From Companilactobacillus kimchii DSM 13961 = JCM 10707 (GTDB taxonomy: Bacteria; Bacillota; Bacilli; Lactobacillales; Lactobacillaceae), in assembly GCF_001435445.1 (NCBI RefSeq), contig NZ_AZDH01000017.1, positions 100,891 through 164,890 on the forward strand: a stretch of DNA of 64,000 bases, read 5' to 3'. The notes below the pieces were generated by a model. The model made no database searches. It saw nothing but the letters and a program-made list of their open reading frames with translations, and was not told where the DNA came from. A program made the position numbers and the translations under genes. Of this stretch, positions 25,698 through 34,235 are shown one piece after another; position 1 is the first letter of the stretch; every line of letters begins with the position of its first letter.

Positions 25698-27200
25698 ATG
25701 AATAAAAAGTTTCAATTTGCTTTTGCTTGTGGTGTAGCTTTGGCTGCAGTTACTTTGTCACAACAAAGTGTTAAAGCTGACACAATAACAGATAACGCTG
25801 ATCAAACAACTGAACAAGTTACCAAATCACAAGCTGTTTCACAATCACAAACAACAGACCAAACTCAAAACCAAGAACAAGTATCTGATGATACTCAAGT
25901 TCAAACAAAACAAAATGATCAACAAGTTACTCAAACTGAACAAACAACTAACGATGATGATGATGCTCAAACACAGAATGTTGCTGCTCAACAAACTACT
26001 CAAGATACATCAGCTCAGGTAACAACACAAGCTAATTCCACAACAAGTAATATCACACCATTAAAGGGAATCGTTGACACAAAAGGATTCACACAACTTT
26101 ACACTCAAGATGGTACTGCTATTTCTAACCGTGTATTAGGTGGAAATACTGCCTGGTTAACTGATCAAAAGTTAGTCTACAATGGTCAAACTTTCTATCG
26201 TGTTGCTACAAACGAATATGCTAATGCTGACAATGTTGTTTTGACATACGGACACCAAAAGAGTGGTGTAGTTCGTGTTAAATCATGGGGAGCTGCTAGT
26301 TATTCTCGCAATGAAGCAGGATTTTACAAGAACGGTCAAGCCAATTACGCTGCTAACTCAGTCTGGAAATACAATCGTACAGATAATGCCAACGGCAGAA
26401 CTTACTACCAAATTGGTAATGATATTTGGTTGAACAGTGATGATTCAGCTGTAGGAGCCGCATATCAAAATCCAAGTGGTTGGCTACAAATTCAAAATAG
26501 TCAAATCAAGCCTAGTGGTGGTTCCGTTGGTTATGACTTATACAACGGCGTTGAAGGTGTCAAAGTTTGGCTAGTTAGAAGATACTTTGGTTATTCAAAT
26601 GCACACACAATTTATGATGGATCAGTTGCTTCAAGTGTTAGATCACTTCAATCAAGAAAAGGTCTACCTGTAACAGGTATCGTCAATTTGGTAACATGGA
26701 AAGCTATGGGTTATTCAGAAGCTGATTGGTATGGTATTGATTCTTATGTAGCACCACTTCAAACAAATATTACAAGTACACGCTCACAACACATTGAAGC
26801 CATGATCAATCAAGCAAACAAGTATCTTGGTAAGACATGGATTTCTGGTGCCGGAAGTATGCCTGCTTATGGTGTTGATTGTTCAGGATTAGTTACACAA
26901 GCACTTTATGCTTCAGGTATTGATTCCGCACCGATTTCAAACATTCAACATGCACAACCAGGTCATGAATGGAACAGTCGTGATTACTGGGCAGATTCAA
27001 GAATTCCACATATCAATTTTAATGACCGTCAAAGAGGAGATTTAATTTTCTTCACTGACCCATCAACAAGAATTATCTGGCACGTTGGTATTTTATTGAA
27101 CCGTGACACAATGATTGAATCATGGCCATATGCCGTTCAGGTACATTCAATTTACGGTAATCGTGGAAATATCGCCGGTGTTAAGAGAGTATTTGCATAA
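25698..27200 (+). CDS. Secreted NlpC/P60 peptidoglycan endopeptidase with SLAP-like repeats
   Basis: This 500-residue exported protein probably cuts peptide cross-links in peptidoglycan. The signal peptide ends near Ala27 (VKA-DT). A Gln/Thr-rich low-complexity linker runs to about 118, followed by two SLAP-like wall-binding repeats (about 122-255). A peptidoglycan-binding-like segment (about 275-345; SLQSRKGLPVTGIVNLVTW) follows. The NlpC/P60 domain occupies about 365-500, with Cys395 in GVDCSGLVTQAL and His462 in IIWHVGILL. The repeats are related to those of the preceding C39-like protein, which suggests duplication of the wall-anchoring half. Confidence 0.88.
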   Translation: MNKKFQFAFACGVALAAVTLSQQSVKADTITDNADQTTEQVTKSQAVSQSQTTDQTQNQEQVSDDTQVQTKQNDQQVTQTEQTTNDDDDAQTQNVAAQQTTQDTSAQVTTQANSTTSNITPLKGIVDTKGFTQLYTQDGTAISNRVLGGNTAWLTDQKLVYNGQTFYRVATNEYANADNVVLTYGHQKSGVVRVKSWGAASYSRNEAGFYKNGQANYAANSVWKYNRTDNANGRTYYQIGNDIWLNSDDSAVGAAYQNPSGWLQIQNSQIKPSGGSVGYDLYNGVEGVKVWLVRRYFGYSNAHTIYDGSVASSVRSLQSRKGLPVTGIVNLVTWKAMGYSEADWYGIDSYVAPLQTNITSTRSQHIEAMINQANKYLGKTWISGAGSMPAYGVDCSGLVTQALYASGIDSAPISNIQHAQPGHEWNSRDYWADSRIPHINFNDRQRGDLIFFTDPSTRIIWHVGILLNRDTMIESWPYAVQVHSIYGNRGNIAGVKRVFA

Positions 27201-27506
27201 TTAAAGTTATATTACTGATAAATTAGTTATGTGAAGATGATTATGTTGAAAAAATCAGTAATCTAAAATACTAATAAATAAGTAGTTTAAAAAGCAACCT
27301 GATTATGAGATAATCGTGTTGCTTTTTATTTTACAATTTAATTGATTTCAATAGGTTCATTGCGTTAACTTGGCTTATTAAAATCTTATCGGTTTGTAAA
27401 TAAAAATATTAGACAAATTCTGTACATAGCTCAAAGTCTTGATATAGAACTGTTTATAGTAAAAATAACATGGTCGAGGCCATGTATAAATAAAGGAGAA
27501 TTTATT
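27201..27506 (+). promoter_or_regulatory. Intergenic region with terminator and tautomerase leader
   Basis: The gap holds the terminator at 27289-27332. Towards its end lies a short hairpin, ACATGG-TCGA-GGCCATGT (27468-27485), just before the AAAGGAG site of the tautomerase gene. A TGTACA / TATAGA pair (27421-27426 and 27443-27448) is a weak promoter candidate. Nothing else was seen. Confidence 0.35.
27289..27332 (+). terminator. Terminator after the NlpC/P60 gene
   Basis: A 10-bp outer stem (27289-27298 with 27318-27327) has an inner GATTA/TAATC pairing and T-rich end. Confidence 0.8.
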
Positions 27507-27695
27507 ATGCCTCTAGTGCACATTGATCTTATTGAAGGCCGTAGTCCTGAGCAATTAAAGGGTATGGTTAAAGACGTTACTGACGCCATTGTTAAAAACA
27601 CTGGTGCTCCTGCAGAACATGTTCATGTCGTTTTGAATGAAATGGCTAAAGAACACTACGCTGTTGGTGGAATCTTAAAGAGTGACGAAAACTAA
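27507..27695 (+). CDS. 4-oxalocrotonate tautomerase family protein
   Basis: This 62-residue member of the tautomerase superfamily has a catalytic Pro2 that becomes the N-terminus when Met1 is removed. It begins [20 protein letters not shown], and the [17 protein letters not shown] segment carries the conserved C-terminal half. These enzymes form small homo-oligomers and catalyse keto-enol tautomerisation of oxo acids. In lactobacilli the natural substrate is unknown. It has its own ribosome site and terminator and stands alone. Confidence 0.9.
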   Translation: MPLVHIDLIEGRSPEQLKGMVKDVTDAIVKNTGAPAEHVHVVLNEMAKEHYAVGGILKSDEN

Positions 27696-27714
27696 AAGCC
27701 GAAAGGCTTTTTTT
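27694..27714 (+). terminator. Terminator after the tautomerase gene
   Basis: A 7-bp stem, AAAAGCC/GGCTTTT, with a GAAA tetraloop and T run, overlapping the stop codon. Confidence 0.85.
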
Positions 27715-27728
27715 AATTTGGAGGTAAA

Positions 27729-28916
27729 ATGTTAGAATCAGTTTTTCCAAATAAGGACCTTACAAAGCAACAACAAGGAATTTTCAATCAAATACTATCG
27801 TTTACTAAAGAGGGATTAAAAAGTCCTCAGAAGTCCATTTTTCAACTAAATGGGGATGCTGGAACGGGTAAGAGTGTCATCTTAACGCAACTATTCTTAA
27901 ATATTGAAACATTGGCAAAACAGAATAAAACGGATAATTACTTTCTAGTTAATCATCCCGAGTTATTAAAGGTTTATCAAGAAAATGCCGGTGAATTTGA
28001 TCAGCTACGCAAAAATCGTTTTCTTAGGCCAACGACTTTTATCAATCGGATGCATAAGAATCAGCAGCAAGCTGACGTAGTAGTAATTGATGAAGCTCAT
28101 TTACTACTAAGCGAGAGTGATAATTACAATAACTTTACGCAGAAAAATCAATTAGCAGAGATTATTAAATTAAGTAAAGTCGTAATTTTAGTTTTTGATG
28201 CTCATCAGGTTTTGAAATTAAAGAGTTATTGGTCAAATAAGCTGTTACAACAAATCATCCCAGATCAAGTTAACTTTGAGAGTGCAACATTGACAACACA
28301 AATGCGTATGCAAGCACCTCAAAAAGTTTTACAGTGGATCAATGATTTAACCGATAATTTGCAAATTACACCTTTGGAACAAGAAAATGCGGATTATTTA
28401 TCAATGGATAGTGATTATGATTTTCGAGTTTATCATGATGCTGAAACGATGTATCAAACTTTAAGGGCGAAGAACAAAGAAGTAGGAGAGTCACGAATCG
28501 TGGCAACTGCTGATTATCCTTCGACTCTGGATGGAAAGAAACATTACGTCAATGAAGGTAACTTCCATCTACCATGGGATCAATATAATTATTCCAATAC
28601 CACTTGGGCTCAGAAGCCAGAAACAATTAATGAAATTGGTTCAATTTATACTGTTCAAGGTTTCGATTTGAACTATGTGGCAGTGATCATTGGGCCATCA
28701 ATTGTTTATGATAAAAATAATTGTATCAAGATAGATATCGATAAATATGAGGATCAAGAAGCCTTCAAAAAGCGACATGATAACGATATTGTTAATTTGA
28801 GTGATGTTAAGAAGAGAATTATCTTAAATTCAATGAATGTTCTATTAAAGCGTGGGGTCAAAGGATGTTTTGTTTACTTTCATGATTCAAAAATATTTGA
28901 TCAATTAAAAAAATAA
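27729..28916 (+). CDS. DUF2075-family ATPase/helicase-like protein
   Basis: This 395-residue P-loop protein has Walker A QLNGDAGTGKSVILTQL (about 40-57) and Walker B VVVIDEAHLLLSES (about 116-130). Later motifs include LTTQMRM (motif IV-like) and EIGSIYTVQGFDLNYVAVI, which resembles helicase motif V/VI. It matches the DUF2075 family of superfamily 1-like ATPases. No nuclease domain is fused, unlike some relatives in defence systems. Function unknown; a role in nucleic-acid handling is likely. It follows the tautomerase terminator and ends before a convergent gene. Confidence 0.82.
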   Translation: MLESVFPNKDLTKQQQGIFNQILSFTKEGLKSPQKSIFQLNGDAGTGKSVILTQLFLNIETLAKQNKTDNYFLVNHPELLKVYQENAGEFDQLRKNRFLRPTTFINRMHKNQQQADVVVIDEAHLLLSESDNYNNFTQKNQLAEIIKLSKVVILVFDAHQVLKLKSYWSNKLLQQIIPDQVNFESATLTTQMRMQAPQKVLQWINDLTDNLQITPLEQENADYLSMDSDYDFRVYHDAETMYQTLRAKNKEVGESRIVATADYPSTLDGKKHYVNEGNFHLPWDQYNYSNTTWAQKPETINEIGSIYTVQGFDLNYVAVIIGPSIVYDKNNCIKIDIDKYEDQEAFKKRHDNDIVNLSDVKKRIILNSMNVLLKRGVKGCFVYFHDSKIFDQLKK

Positions 28917-28924
28917 GGTATACA

Positions 28925-28957
28925 AAAAGCCGACAATCATCTGACTGTCGGCTTTTA
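28925..28957. terminator. Terminator between convergent genes
   Basis: An 11-bp perfect stem (28925-28935 with 28946-28956) with A on the left and T on the right can serve both directions. Confidence 0.8.
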
Positions 28958-28979
28958 AGGGTAAACTACAAATATTGCA

Positions 28980-29165
28980 TTATTGATGTAGTTTAATATA
29001 TTCCAAAATAGTTTTTTCTTCGTCTTTAGTTGCTTCGTAATCACCTGACTTCAAGTTATGAACACGTTCAACTGAAAGATGGCTTTCGAATGCAAATTGT
29101 GTATCATTCATATCTTTATCTTTTTCATACTGAATTATCATTTCAGCAATATTTGGTTTATCCAT
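28980..29165 (-). CDS. Small conserved protein, possibly LBP_cg2779 family
   Basis: This 61-residue acidic protein has a helical pattern (FAFESHLSVERVHNLKSGDY) resembling a small helix-turn-helix. It looks like the lactobacillar family named LBP_cg2779, of unknown function; the family name is from memory and not checked. A good AGGAGG-like site (revcomp of CTACCTCC at 29169-29176) precedes the ATG. It lies 36 bases downstream of lepB on the same strand and could be co-transcribed with it. Confidence 0.65.
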   Translation of the reverse strand: MDKPNIAEMIIQYEKDKDMNDTQFAFESHLSVERVHNLKSGDYEATKDEEKTILEYIKLHQ

Positions 29166-29201
29166 GAAACTACCTCCAATAAGTTTGTTTAAAACTTAAA
29201 T

Positions 29202-29867
29202 CTAAAAGATTGCCCATCTAGTAAATGGCCAATAACGCCACTTAACTTCACCAATGACACTCTTTTTATTAATAAAGCCAATAATACGACTGTCCTTTGA
29301 AACAGTTCGATGATCTCCCATAACAAAGTAAGTTCCGGCAGGGACCTTATTAGTTTTCTCGACCTTTTTTAGATAAGAATTACTGTAACGTGTCTTATAT
29401 TCGGGTGAATCCTTAGCTAGAGAACTTAAAGTAAAATCGTAGGTATAACTATAAGGCTTACCAGCATATAAACTGGTGTCAGGTTCCTTTAATTTAGAAC
29501 CAGCTTTGAGGAAGTCCTCCTTATATAGTTTACCATTAATATACATTTTGTTGTTCTTAGAAACCACTGTGTCCCCGGGCAAACCGATCACTCGCTTAAT
29601 ATAAAACGAACCGGCTTCGTCTGGAGCTTTCAAGACGATAACATCACCACGTGAGATATTTGAATGTCTAGCAGCAATTACCTTATCCCCATTTTCAAAG
29701 GTCGGTTGCATCGATGGTCCTGATACCTTGTCATTAGAAAGAATGTACTTAAACCCTAAAAAGAAAATAGCATAGATTGCAAGTGTCATAGCAATAGTTT
29801 GTAGCCAAAACTTCCAACCTGATTCTTCTTCCTTTTGAGGCCGACGTCTTCTATTATTTTCTGCCAT
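29202..29867 (-). CDS. lepB: Signal peptidase I
   Basis: This enzyme cuts signal peptides from exported proteins at the outer face of the membrane. It has 221 residues. A basic, glutamate-rich cytoplasmic N-terminus is followed by one membrane segment (about 20-43). The catalytic Ser52 is in SGPSMQPTF, the general base Lys91 in YIKRVIGLPGD, and the late box FVMGDHRTVSKDSR is present. The extra region about 110-165 is usual in lactobacilli. It would process the secreted proteins encoded at 24413-27200. It is divergent from the next plus-strand gene. Confidence 0.95.
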   Translation of the reverse strand: MAENNRRRRPQKEEESGWKFWLQTIAMTLAIYAIFFLGFKYILSNDKVSGPSMQPTFENGDKVIAARHSNISRGDVIVLKAPDEAGSFYIKRVIGLPGDTVVSKNNKMYINGKLYKEDFLKAGSKLKEPDTSLYAGKPYSYTYDFTLSSLAKDSPEYKTRYSNSYLKKVEKTNKVPAGTYFVMGDHRTVSKDSRIIGFINKKSVIGEVKWRYWPFTRWAIF

Positions 29868-30056
29868 GTTTCACCTCTTATATGTACTAACTAAGATATT
29901 ACACTTTTTCGTAATTATTGGAAATAAATGTATTATTCTAACTAAAAATTTTAATATTATTTAACTTTTCCATGAGAATTATAACTTTATGTTGTATCAG
30001 GATTCTAGTAAACTATTAGCGGTATATTATAAATATCGGATCAGCTGGGAGAAAAG

Positions 30057-30818
30057 ATGAATTATATTGATAGATTAAAACAAGATGTAGCATTATTACC
30101 TAATGGGATGAGATTCAATGTCAAAATTAGATTTATAGAACGTGTTTTTGATAGCTTGTCGCACCATCGATTGCCAAAATATCATTTTCCCACTTTGGAA
30201 TTGAGTGAAGATGAAATTACCGATTGCCTACGTGAGAATATGAATATTAAAGAAGCCGATTTTGAAGCTCTTTTGAAAAATTTGGAAACATTTGACCACG
30301 ATCTTGGTGAATTCCGTACACAATTACAGAATAAGTTTGGTTACTGGGCGACAATTACTCAAGACTTCGTTAAAGATTTAGTAACAGAATTTCCAGACCA
30401 AAGTTTTTTGGAACTGATGGCCGGTAATGGTTATTTATCGAAAGAATTACGTAATTTGAATGTAGAAACGTACTGTACGGATGACCTAAGCTGGGCCATT
30501 CATAATCAAACTGGTAAAGATCTACTAACAAAGGTTGAATCGATGGATGCCTTACAAGCTTTAGATGAGTATGGTAATAAAGTTGACAATGTTATCTTAG
30601 CTTGGAGTCCCGATCGAGAAAATATTGATATTAAAGTATTGAGAAGAATTCGTGAGTTGGACGTAAATTTCTTGGTTATTGGTGAAAAATACGGTGCCAC
30701 CAACAGTAAAGGATTCTGGGATCAAGCCAAATTAATTGATGATTCTCGAATTGAACGCATCAATCAGACCTATTCACATTATGATTTAGTTCACGATCAA
30801 CTTTATCTAGTCAAATAG
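30057..30818 (+). CDS. SAM-dependent methyltransferase-like protein
   Basis: This 253-residue protein has a helical N-terminal half and a Rossmann-like C-terminal half. The motif SFLELMAGNGYLSKELR (about 119-135) resembles methyltransferase motif I, and NVILAWSPDRENIDI resembles the region after strand 4. It is common in lactobacilli but has no assigned substrate. GGGAG precedes the ATG. The following membrane-protein gene starts 41 bases on. A cytoplasmic location is likely, as there is no signal peptide. Confidence 0.7.
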   Translation: MNYIDRLKQDVALLPNGMRFNVKIRFIERVFDSLSHHRLPKYHFPTLELSEDEITDCLRENMNIKEADFEALLKNLETFDHDLGEFRTQLQNKFGYWATITQDFVKDLVTEFPDQSFLELMAGNGYLSKELRNLNVETYCTDDLSWAIHNQTGKDLLTKVESMDALQALDEYGNKVDNVILAWSPDRENIDIKVLRRIRELDVNFLVIGEKYGATNSKGFWDQAKLIDDSRIERINQTYSHYDLVHDQLYLVK

Positions 30819-30859
30819 GGTAGAATAAGGTACAAGATAAAATAATAGGTGAGATATTT

Positions 30860-31837
30860 ATGAAAAAGGTAATATCAAGTATTGTTATTTTTCTGATAGT
30901 TTTGCTAACTGGCGTTGCTATCTCAAAGAGTGATTCAATTAAGTACAACAATACAATGAACCGATTAGGTATGAGTGAACAAGCTATTGTTTTGCATACC
31001 AAGTCTAAAAAGAATTTAGTTACAGCAGTTCAAGAATTGAGTAAGAAAAAGAAAGTTTCAGCTTATCAACTAATTTTCTTTGAAAAAAGTAACAGTGATC
31101 TAGGATATATCTACGGACATAATAAGATCAATAAATTACCAATAACTTCGGGACGTTATTTCTCGCAAGATGATTTTATTTCACAAATTCCGTTTGCAGT
31201 ACAGGGTAAATCATCCCAATTAGAATCCTACAAACCTCAGGGACAAACTTACATTCAGATGGGTGATCGCTACATTTCAGTTATCGGTAATATCGGCTTT
31301 GATGGTGCGGATATTTTAAATGGTCAAACATTGATCTCACTATCACCAAATCAACCAAAGTCAAAACTGCATTTGAATCAAGTGACAACGGTCTTGGATG
31401 GTAATGCTCTTTCCAATAAAGAGAGTTTGTCGAAAATCAAGAGTGTTCTACATGCTAGGTCATCCCATAAATATGTACCACAGACAGATGATTTTACTAA
31501 CGCTGAAACAGCCAATAACGGTGAGATGTATTTAGTGGGAATTGTTTTATTATTCGTTTTGATCGTAATTGTTGATTTCTATATCTTGGTTCCTTTGAAA
31601 TATGATCTGTCTAGATCACATTTAACAGGTGACTTGAAGAATAATTATCAAAATGGTTTAATGATTCGTTACTTGATTTATACATTAGTTCCTTTTATTG
31701 CCGGTTATGCTGCAGTTAATTGGAAAATTGCCATTATTAGTCATAATACATTTAATATGTTCATATTAGTTTCTGTGTTGATCACAATCCTAATAGGAAT
31801 GTCACAAATAATTTTTACCAAAAAACGGAGTGAATAA
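30860..31837 (+). CDS. FtsX/MacB-like membrane protein, orphan
   Basis: This 325-residue protein has one N-terminal membrane segment (about 4-22), a large outside domain (about 30-215) and three C-terminal membrane segments (about 222-242, 270-288 and 295-318). This is the layout of ABC permeases of the MacB/FtsX type. The start SSIVIFLIVLLTGVAISKSD and the phrase GRYFSQDDF fit that family. No ATPase gene is near, so it is either a lone permease-like protein or something else sharing the plan. Its last codons overlap the ribosome site of the next gene. Function unknown. Confidence 0.6.
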   Translation: MKKVISSIVIFLIVLLTGVAISKSDSIKYNNTMNRLGMSEQAIVLHTKSKKNLVTAVQELSKKKKVSAYQLIFFEKSNSDLGYIYGHNKINKLPITSGRYFSQDDFISQIPFAVQGKSSQLESYKPQGQTYIQMGDRYISVIGNIGFDGADILNGQTLISLSPNQPKSKLHLNQVTTVLDGNALSNKESLSKIKSVLHARSSHKYVPQTDDFTNAETANNGEMYLVGIVLLFVLIVIVDFYILVPLKYDLSRSHLTGDLKNNYQNGLMIRYLIYTLVPFIAGYAAVNWKIAIISHNTFNMFILVSVLITILIGMSQIIFTKKRSE

Positions 31838-31841
31838 TTTA

Positions 31842-33194
31842 ATGAAAGTCGATTTGAGTCCTGACTTTAAAGAAAAATATCGTAATTTAATGGGGGAGCG
31901 TGCTGACAAGCTATTTGACGCTATTCAACAAGACAGCCAAGAAGCTTTCCGACTTAATCCTCTTAAGCCTAACTTTAAAAATGTTTCTTATTCTCTAGAG
32001 CAACCAATTGAATACAGTAATATTGGTTATTTTGGTGAAATAAATGGTAATTCAATTGATCATTTATCTGGCTATGTCTATAGTCAAGAGCCAAGTGCTA
32101 TGTATGTGACAGAGATCCTTGATCCGCAAGAAAACGAAAAAATTCTGGATCTCTGTGCGGCTCCTGGTAGTAAAACTACTTATATTGCTTCAAAAATGGC
32201 CTCTAAGGGCCTTTTAGTAAGTAATGAGATAAACACTAAGCGTGCTAAAGTACTGTCTTCTAACATTGAAAGAATGGGAATATCCAATACGGTTGTTACT
32301 AACAATTCACCTAAGGATTTTGAAAAGAAGTTTGGACAATTTTTTGACAAGATTTTAGTGGATGCACCTTGTTCAGGTGAAGGGATGTTCCGTAAAGATC
32401 CTGAATCGGTTAAGTATTGGTCTTTAGACTACGTAGAGCAATGTGCTAATCGCCAGCAACATATCCTCGATTCAGCGTATAAGTTATTAAATAATGGTGG
32501 TTCACTAGTGTATTCAACTTGTACCTTCTCACCAGAGGAAAATGAACAAAACGTTGACTGGTTCTTGAAGAAATATCCTGACATGCATTTGGTAGATGTT
32601 AAGAAGTATTCTAGCATGGAAGACGCTAAACCAGAGTGGGGTAATGACAATCCTGAATTGTCCAAAGCCTTAAGAATGTTCCCTGATCAATTTAACGGTG
32701 AAGGACATTTCATGTGCAAGATGATTAAAGATGGTGAAGTTGAAGAACCTAAAGAGCGCCAAATCAGCAACAATTTGAAAAAAGATGATATCAAGTTTGT
32801 TCAAAAATTTGCTAAAATTAATTTAACCACTTTGACTGAAAATAACTGGTTACACATCAGTGATTTCTTATATCAGGCTGCTAGTTTAGATAGTCGTTTC
32901 AAAGGATTACATATCTTGAGAAACGGTTTAAAACTGGGAGAATTCAAAAAAAATAGGTTTGAGCCCGATATCGCTTGGATATTGGCACTCAAACCTGAGA
33001 TGTTAAAAACTGTTTTTGAATTAGATGATGATCAATTTGAAAAATATCTTCATGGTGAATCAATCATTTTGAAAGAACATCCAAATTTTGATAATAAATG
33101 GATCGGTTTATCCTATCAAGGTAAGCTTTTCAGTTGGGGACGTTATAGTAATTTCCAAATAAAAAACGTCTATCCTAAAGGATTAAGACGGTAA
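31842..33194 (+). CDS. rsmF: RsmF-like RsmB/NOP-family rRNA cytosine methyltransferase
   Basis: This enzyme makes 5-methylcytosine in rRNA with S-adenosylmethionine. It has 450 residues. The core holds LDLCAAPGSKTTYIASKM (SAM binding), VDAPCSGEGMFRKDPESV (motif IV, general Cys) and STCTFSPEENEQNV (motif VI, nucleophile Cys). The C-terminal part (about 300-450) is the extra PUA-like domain of RsmF/YebU. A GTG at 31830 is in frame but sits in the ribosome site; ATG 31842 is preferred. The 3' end overlaps the convergent fni gene by 12 bases and the terminator lies inside fni. Confidence 0.9.
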   Translation: MKVDLSPDFKEKYRNLMGERADKLFDAIQQDSQEAFRLNPLKPNFKNVSYSLEQPIEYSNIGYFGEINGNSIDHLSGYVYSQEPSAMYVTEILDPQENEKILDLCAAPGSKTTYIASKMASKGLLVSNEINTKRAKVLSSNIERMGISNTVVTNNSPKDFEKKFGQFFDKILVDAPCSGEGMFRKDPESVKYWSLDYVEQCANRQQHILDSAYKLLNNGGSLVYSTCTFSPEENEQNVDWFLKKYPDMHLVDVKKYSSMEDAKPEWGNDNPELSKALRMFPDQFNGEGHFMCKMIKDGEVEEPKERQISNNLKKDDIKFVQKFAKINLTTLTENNWLHISDFLYQAASLDSRFKGLHILRNGLKLGEFKKNRFEPDIAWILALKPEMLKTVFELDDDQFEKYLHGESIILKEHPNFDNKWIGLSYQGKLFSWGRYSNFQIKNVYPKGLRR

Positions 33195-34235
33195 AATAAT
33201 GTTACGTTGTTTAGCGTAATTTACTAAGCTTCCATCAAAGATGATGGGAGCTTTTTTAATATCTGCAATTGATTTAGCACCAATAGCAGCCATGATTAAT
33301 TGCAACTGTTTAATGAATTCATCAAAAAAGATTTCCGTTTCACTTAAAGAATACTTTTGTAAGTGATGCAAAACTAATCCTGACATTCCAACGGCACTGG
33401 CACCCATACGAATAGCTTTAATAACATCCATTGGTGTTCTAATACCACCAGAAGCGAAGATGGTCATTTTATTTTGGTAGGGAATGGATTCCAAAAGTGA
33501 CTCGACAGTTGAAAGTGAAAATCTATCTAGATAAGTCAGATCCAATTCATGATTACGAGTACTTTCAATTTGAGCAAAATCAGTTCCACCAAAGCCTGAA
33601 ATATCAACGTATTTGACACCAACTTTGTAAAGGTCGGCTAGATTATCTTTTGACATTCCAAAGCCGACTTCTTTAACGATTACAGGTACATTGACTGAGG
33701 CAACGATTTGTTTGATATTATCCAACCACATAAATTCTTTATCACCTTCAGGCATTGCTAATTCCTGTAAGGCATTTAAATGAACTTGTAAGGCATTGGC
33801 TTTTATCAAATCGATAGCCGTTTGAGCTTGTTGAGCGTTAGCTTTAGCAGAAACATTAGCAATTACGAATCCATCCGGATTATTATCTCGTAGAACGGAA
33901 AATGAATCCCTAGTTTCCTCGGGCAAACGAAGATAGACTCCCATTGAACCGCTAGAAACAGGAATATTCAATTTGTGAGCCAATTGAGATAGTTCAGTAT
34001 TAAATCTGGTCGATTGTTTAGATCCACCAGTGATTGCGTTGAAGTATATAGGTAAAGCCATTTTCCGATTTATAAATTGAGTTGAAAGATCAATCTGTTT
34101 CAAGTTCAATTCAGGTAAAGCGTTATGTAATAATCTAACGCCATCAAAATCAGCAAATGACTCGTCTGTGAAGTATTTTTCAGCTAAGAAAAGATGTTCA
34201 ACTTTACGTTGAATTTGGGCATCTTGTTTAGGCAT
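33183..34235 (-). CDS. fni: Type 2 isopentenyl-diphosphate delta-isomerase
   Basis: This FMN-dependent enzyme interconverts isopentenyl and dimethylallyl diphosphate, the last step before polyprenyl synthesis. It has 350 residues in a TIM-barrel fold. Signatures include FNAITGGSKQST, SSGSMGVYLR, VKEVGFGMS, DISGFGGTDFAQIE and the flavin phosphate loop ASGGIRTPMDVIKAIRMGA. It overlaps mvaK2 by eight bases. A TTG at 34241, two codons earlier, has better spacing to GGAG than ATG 34235, so the real start could be either. It is last in the mvaK1-mvaD-mvaK2-fni operon. Confidence 0.94.
   Translation of the reverse strand: MPKQDAQIQRKVEHLFLAEKYFTDESFADFDGVRLLHNALPELNLKQIDLSTQFINRKMALPIYFNAITGGSKQSTRFNTELSQLAHKLNIPVSSGSMGVYLRLPEETRDSFSVLRDNNPDGFVIANVSAKANAQQAQTAIDLIKANALQVHLNALQELAMPEGDKEFMWLDNIKQIVASVNVPVIVKEVGFGMSKDNLADLYKVGVKYVDISGFGGTDFAQIESTRNHELDLTYLDRFSLSTVESLLESIPYQNKMTIFASGGIRTPMDVIKAIRMGASAVGMSGLVLHHLQKYSLSETEIFFDEFIKQLQLIMAAIGAKSIADIKKAPIIFDGSLVNYAKQRNIILPS
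33226..33257 (+). terminator. rsmF terminator inside the fni coding sequence
   Basis: An 11-bp stem (33226-33236 with 33243-33253), a six-base loop and six T on the plus strand serve rsmF but lie within the last codons of the opposite-strand fni gene. Confidence 0.65.

Noticed and set aside
27729..28916. DUF2075 ATPase as part of an anti-phage defence system
   Set aside because: It has no fused nuclease, and its neighbours (tautomerase, small protein, signal peptidase) are not defence genes.
30506..31002. Short minus-strand ORFs across the methyltransferase-like and membrane-protein genes
   Set aside because: They lie opposite better-supported genes, lack ribosome sites and show no family features.
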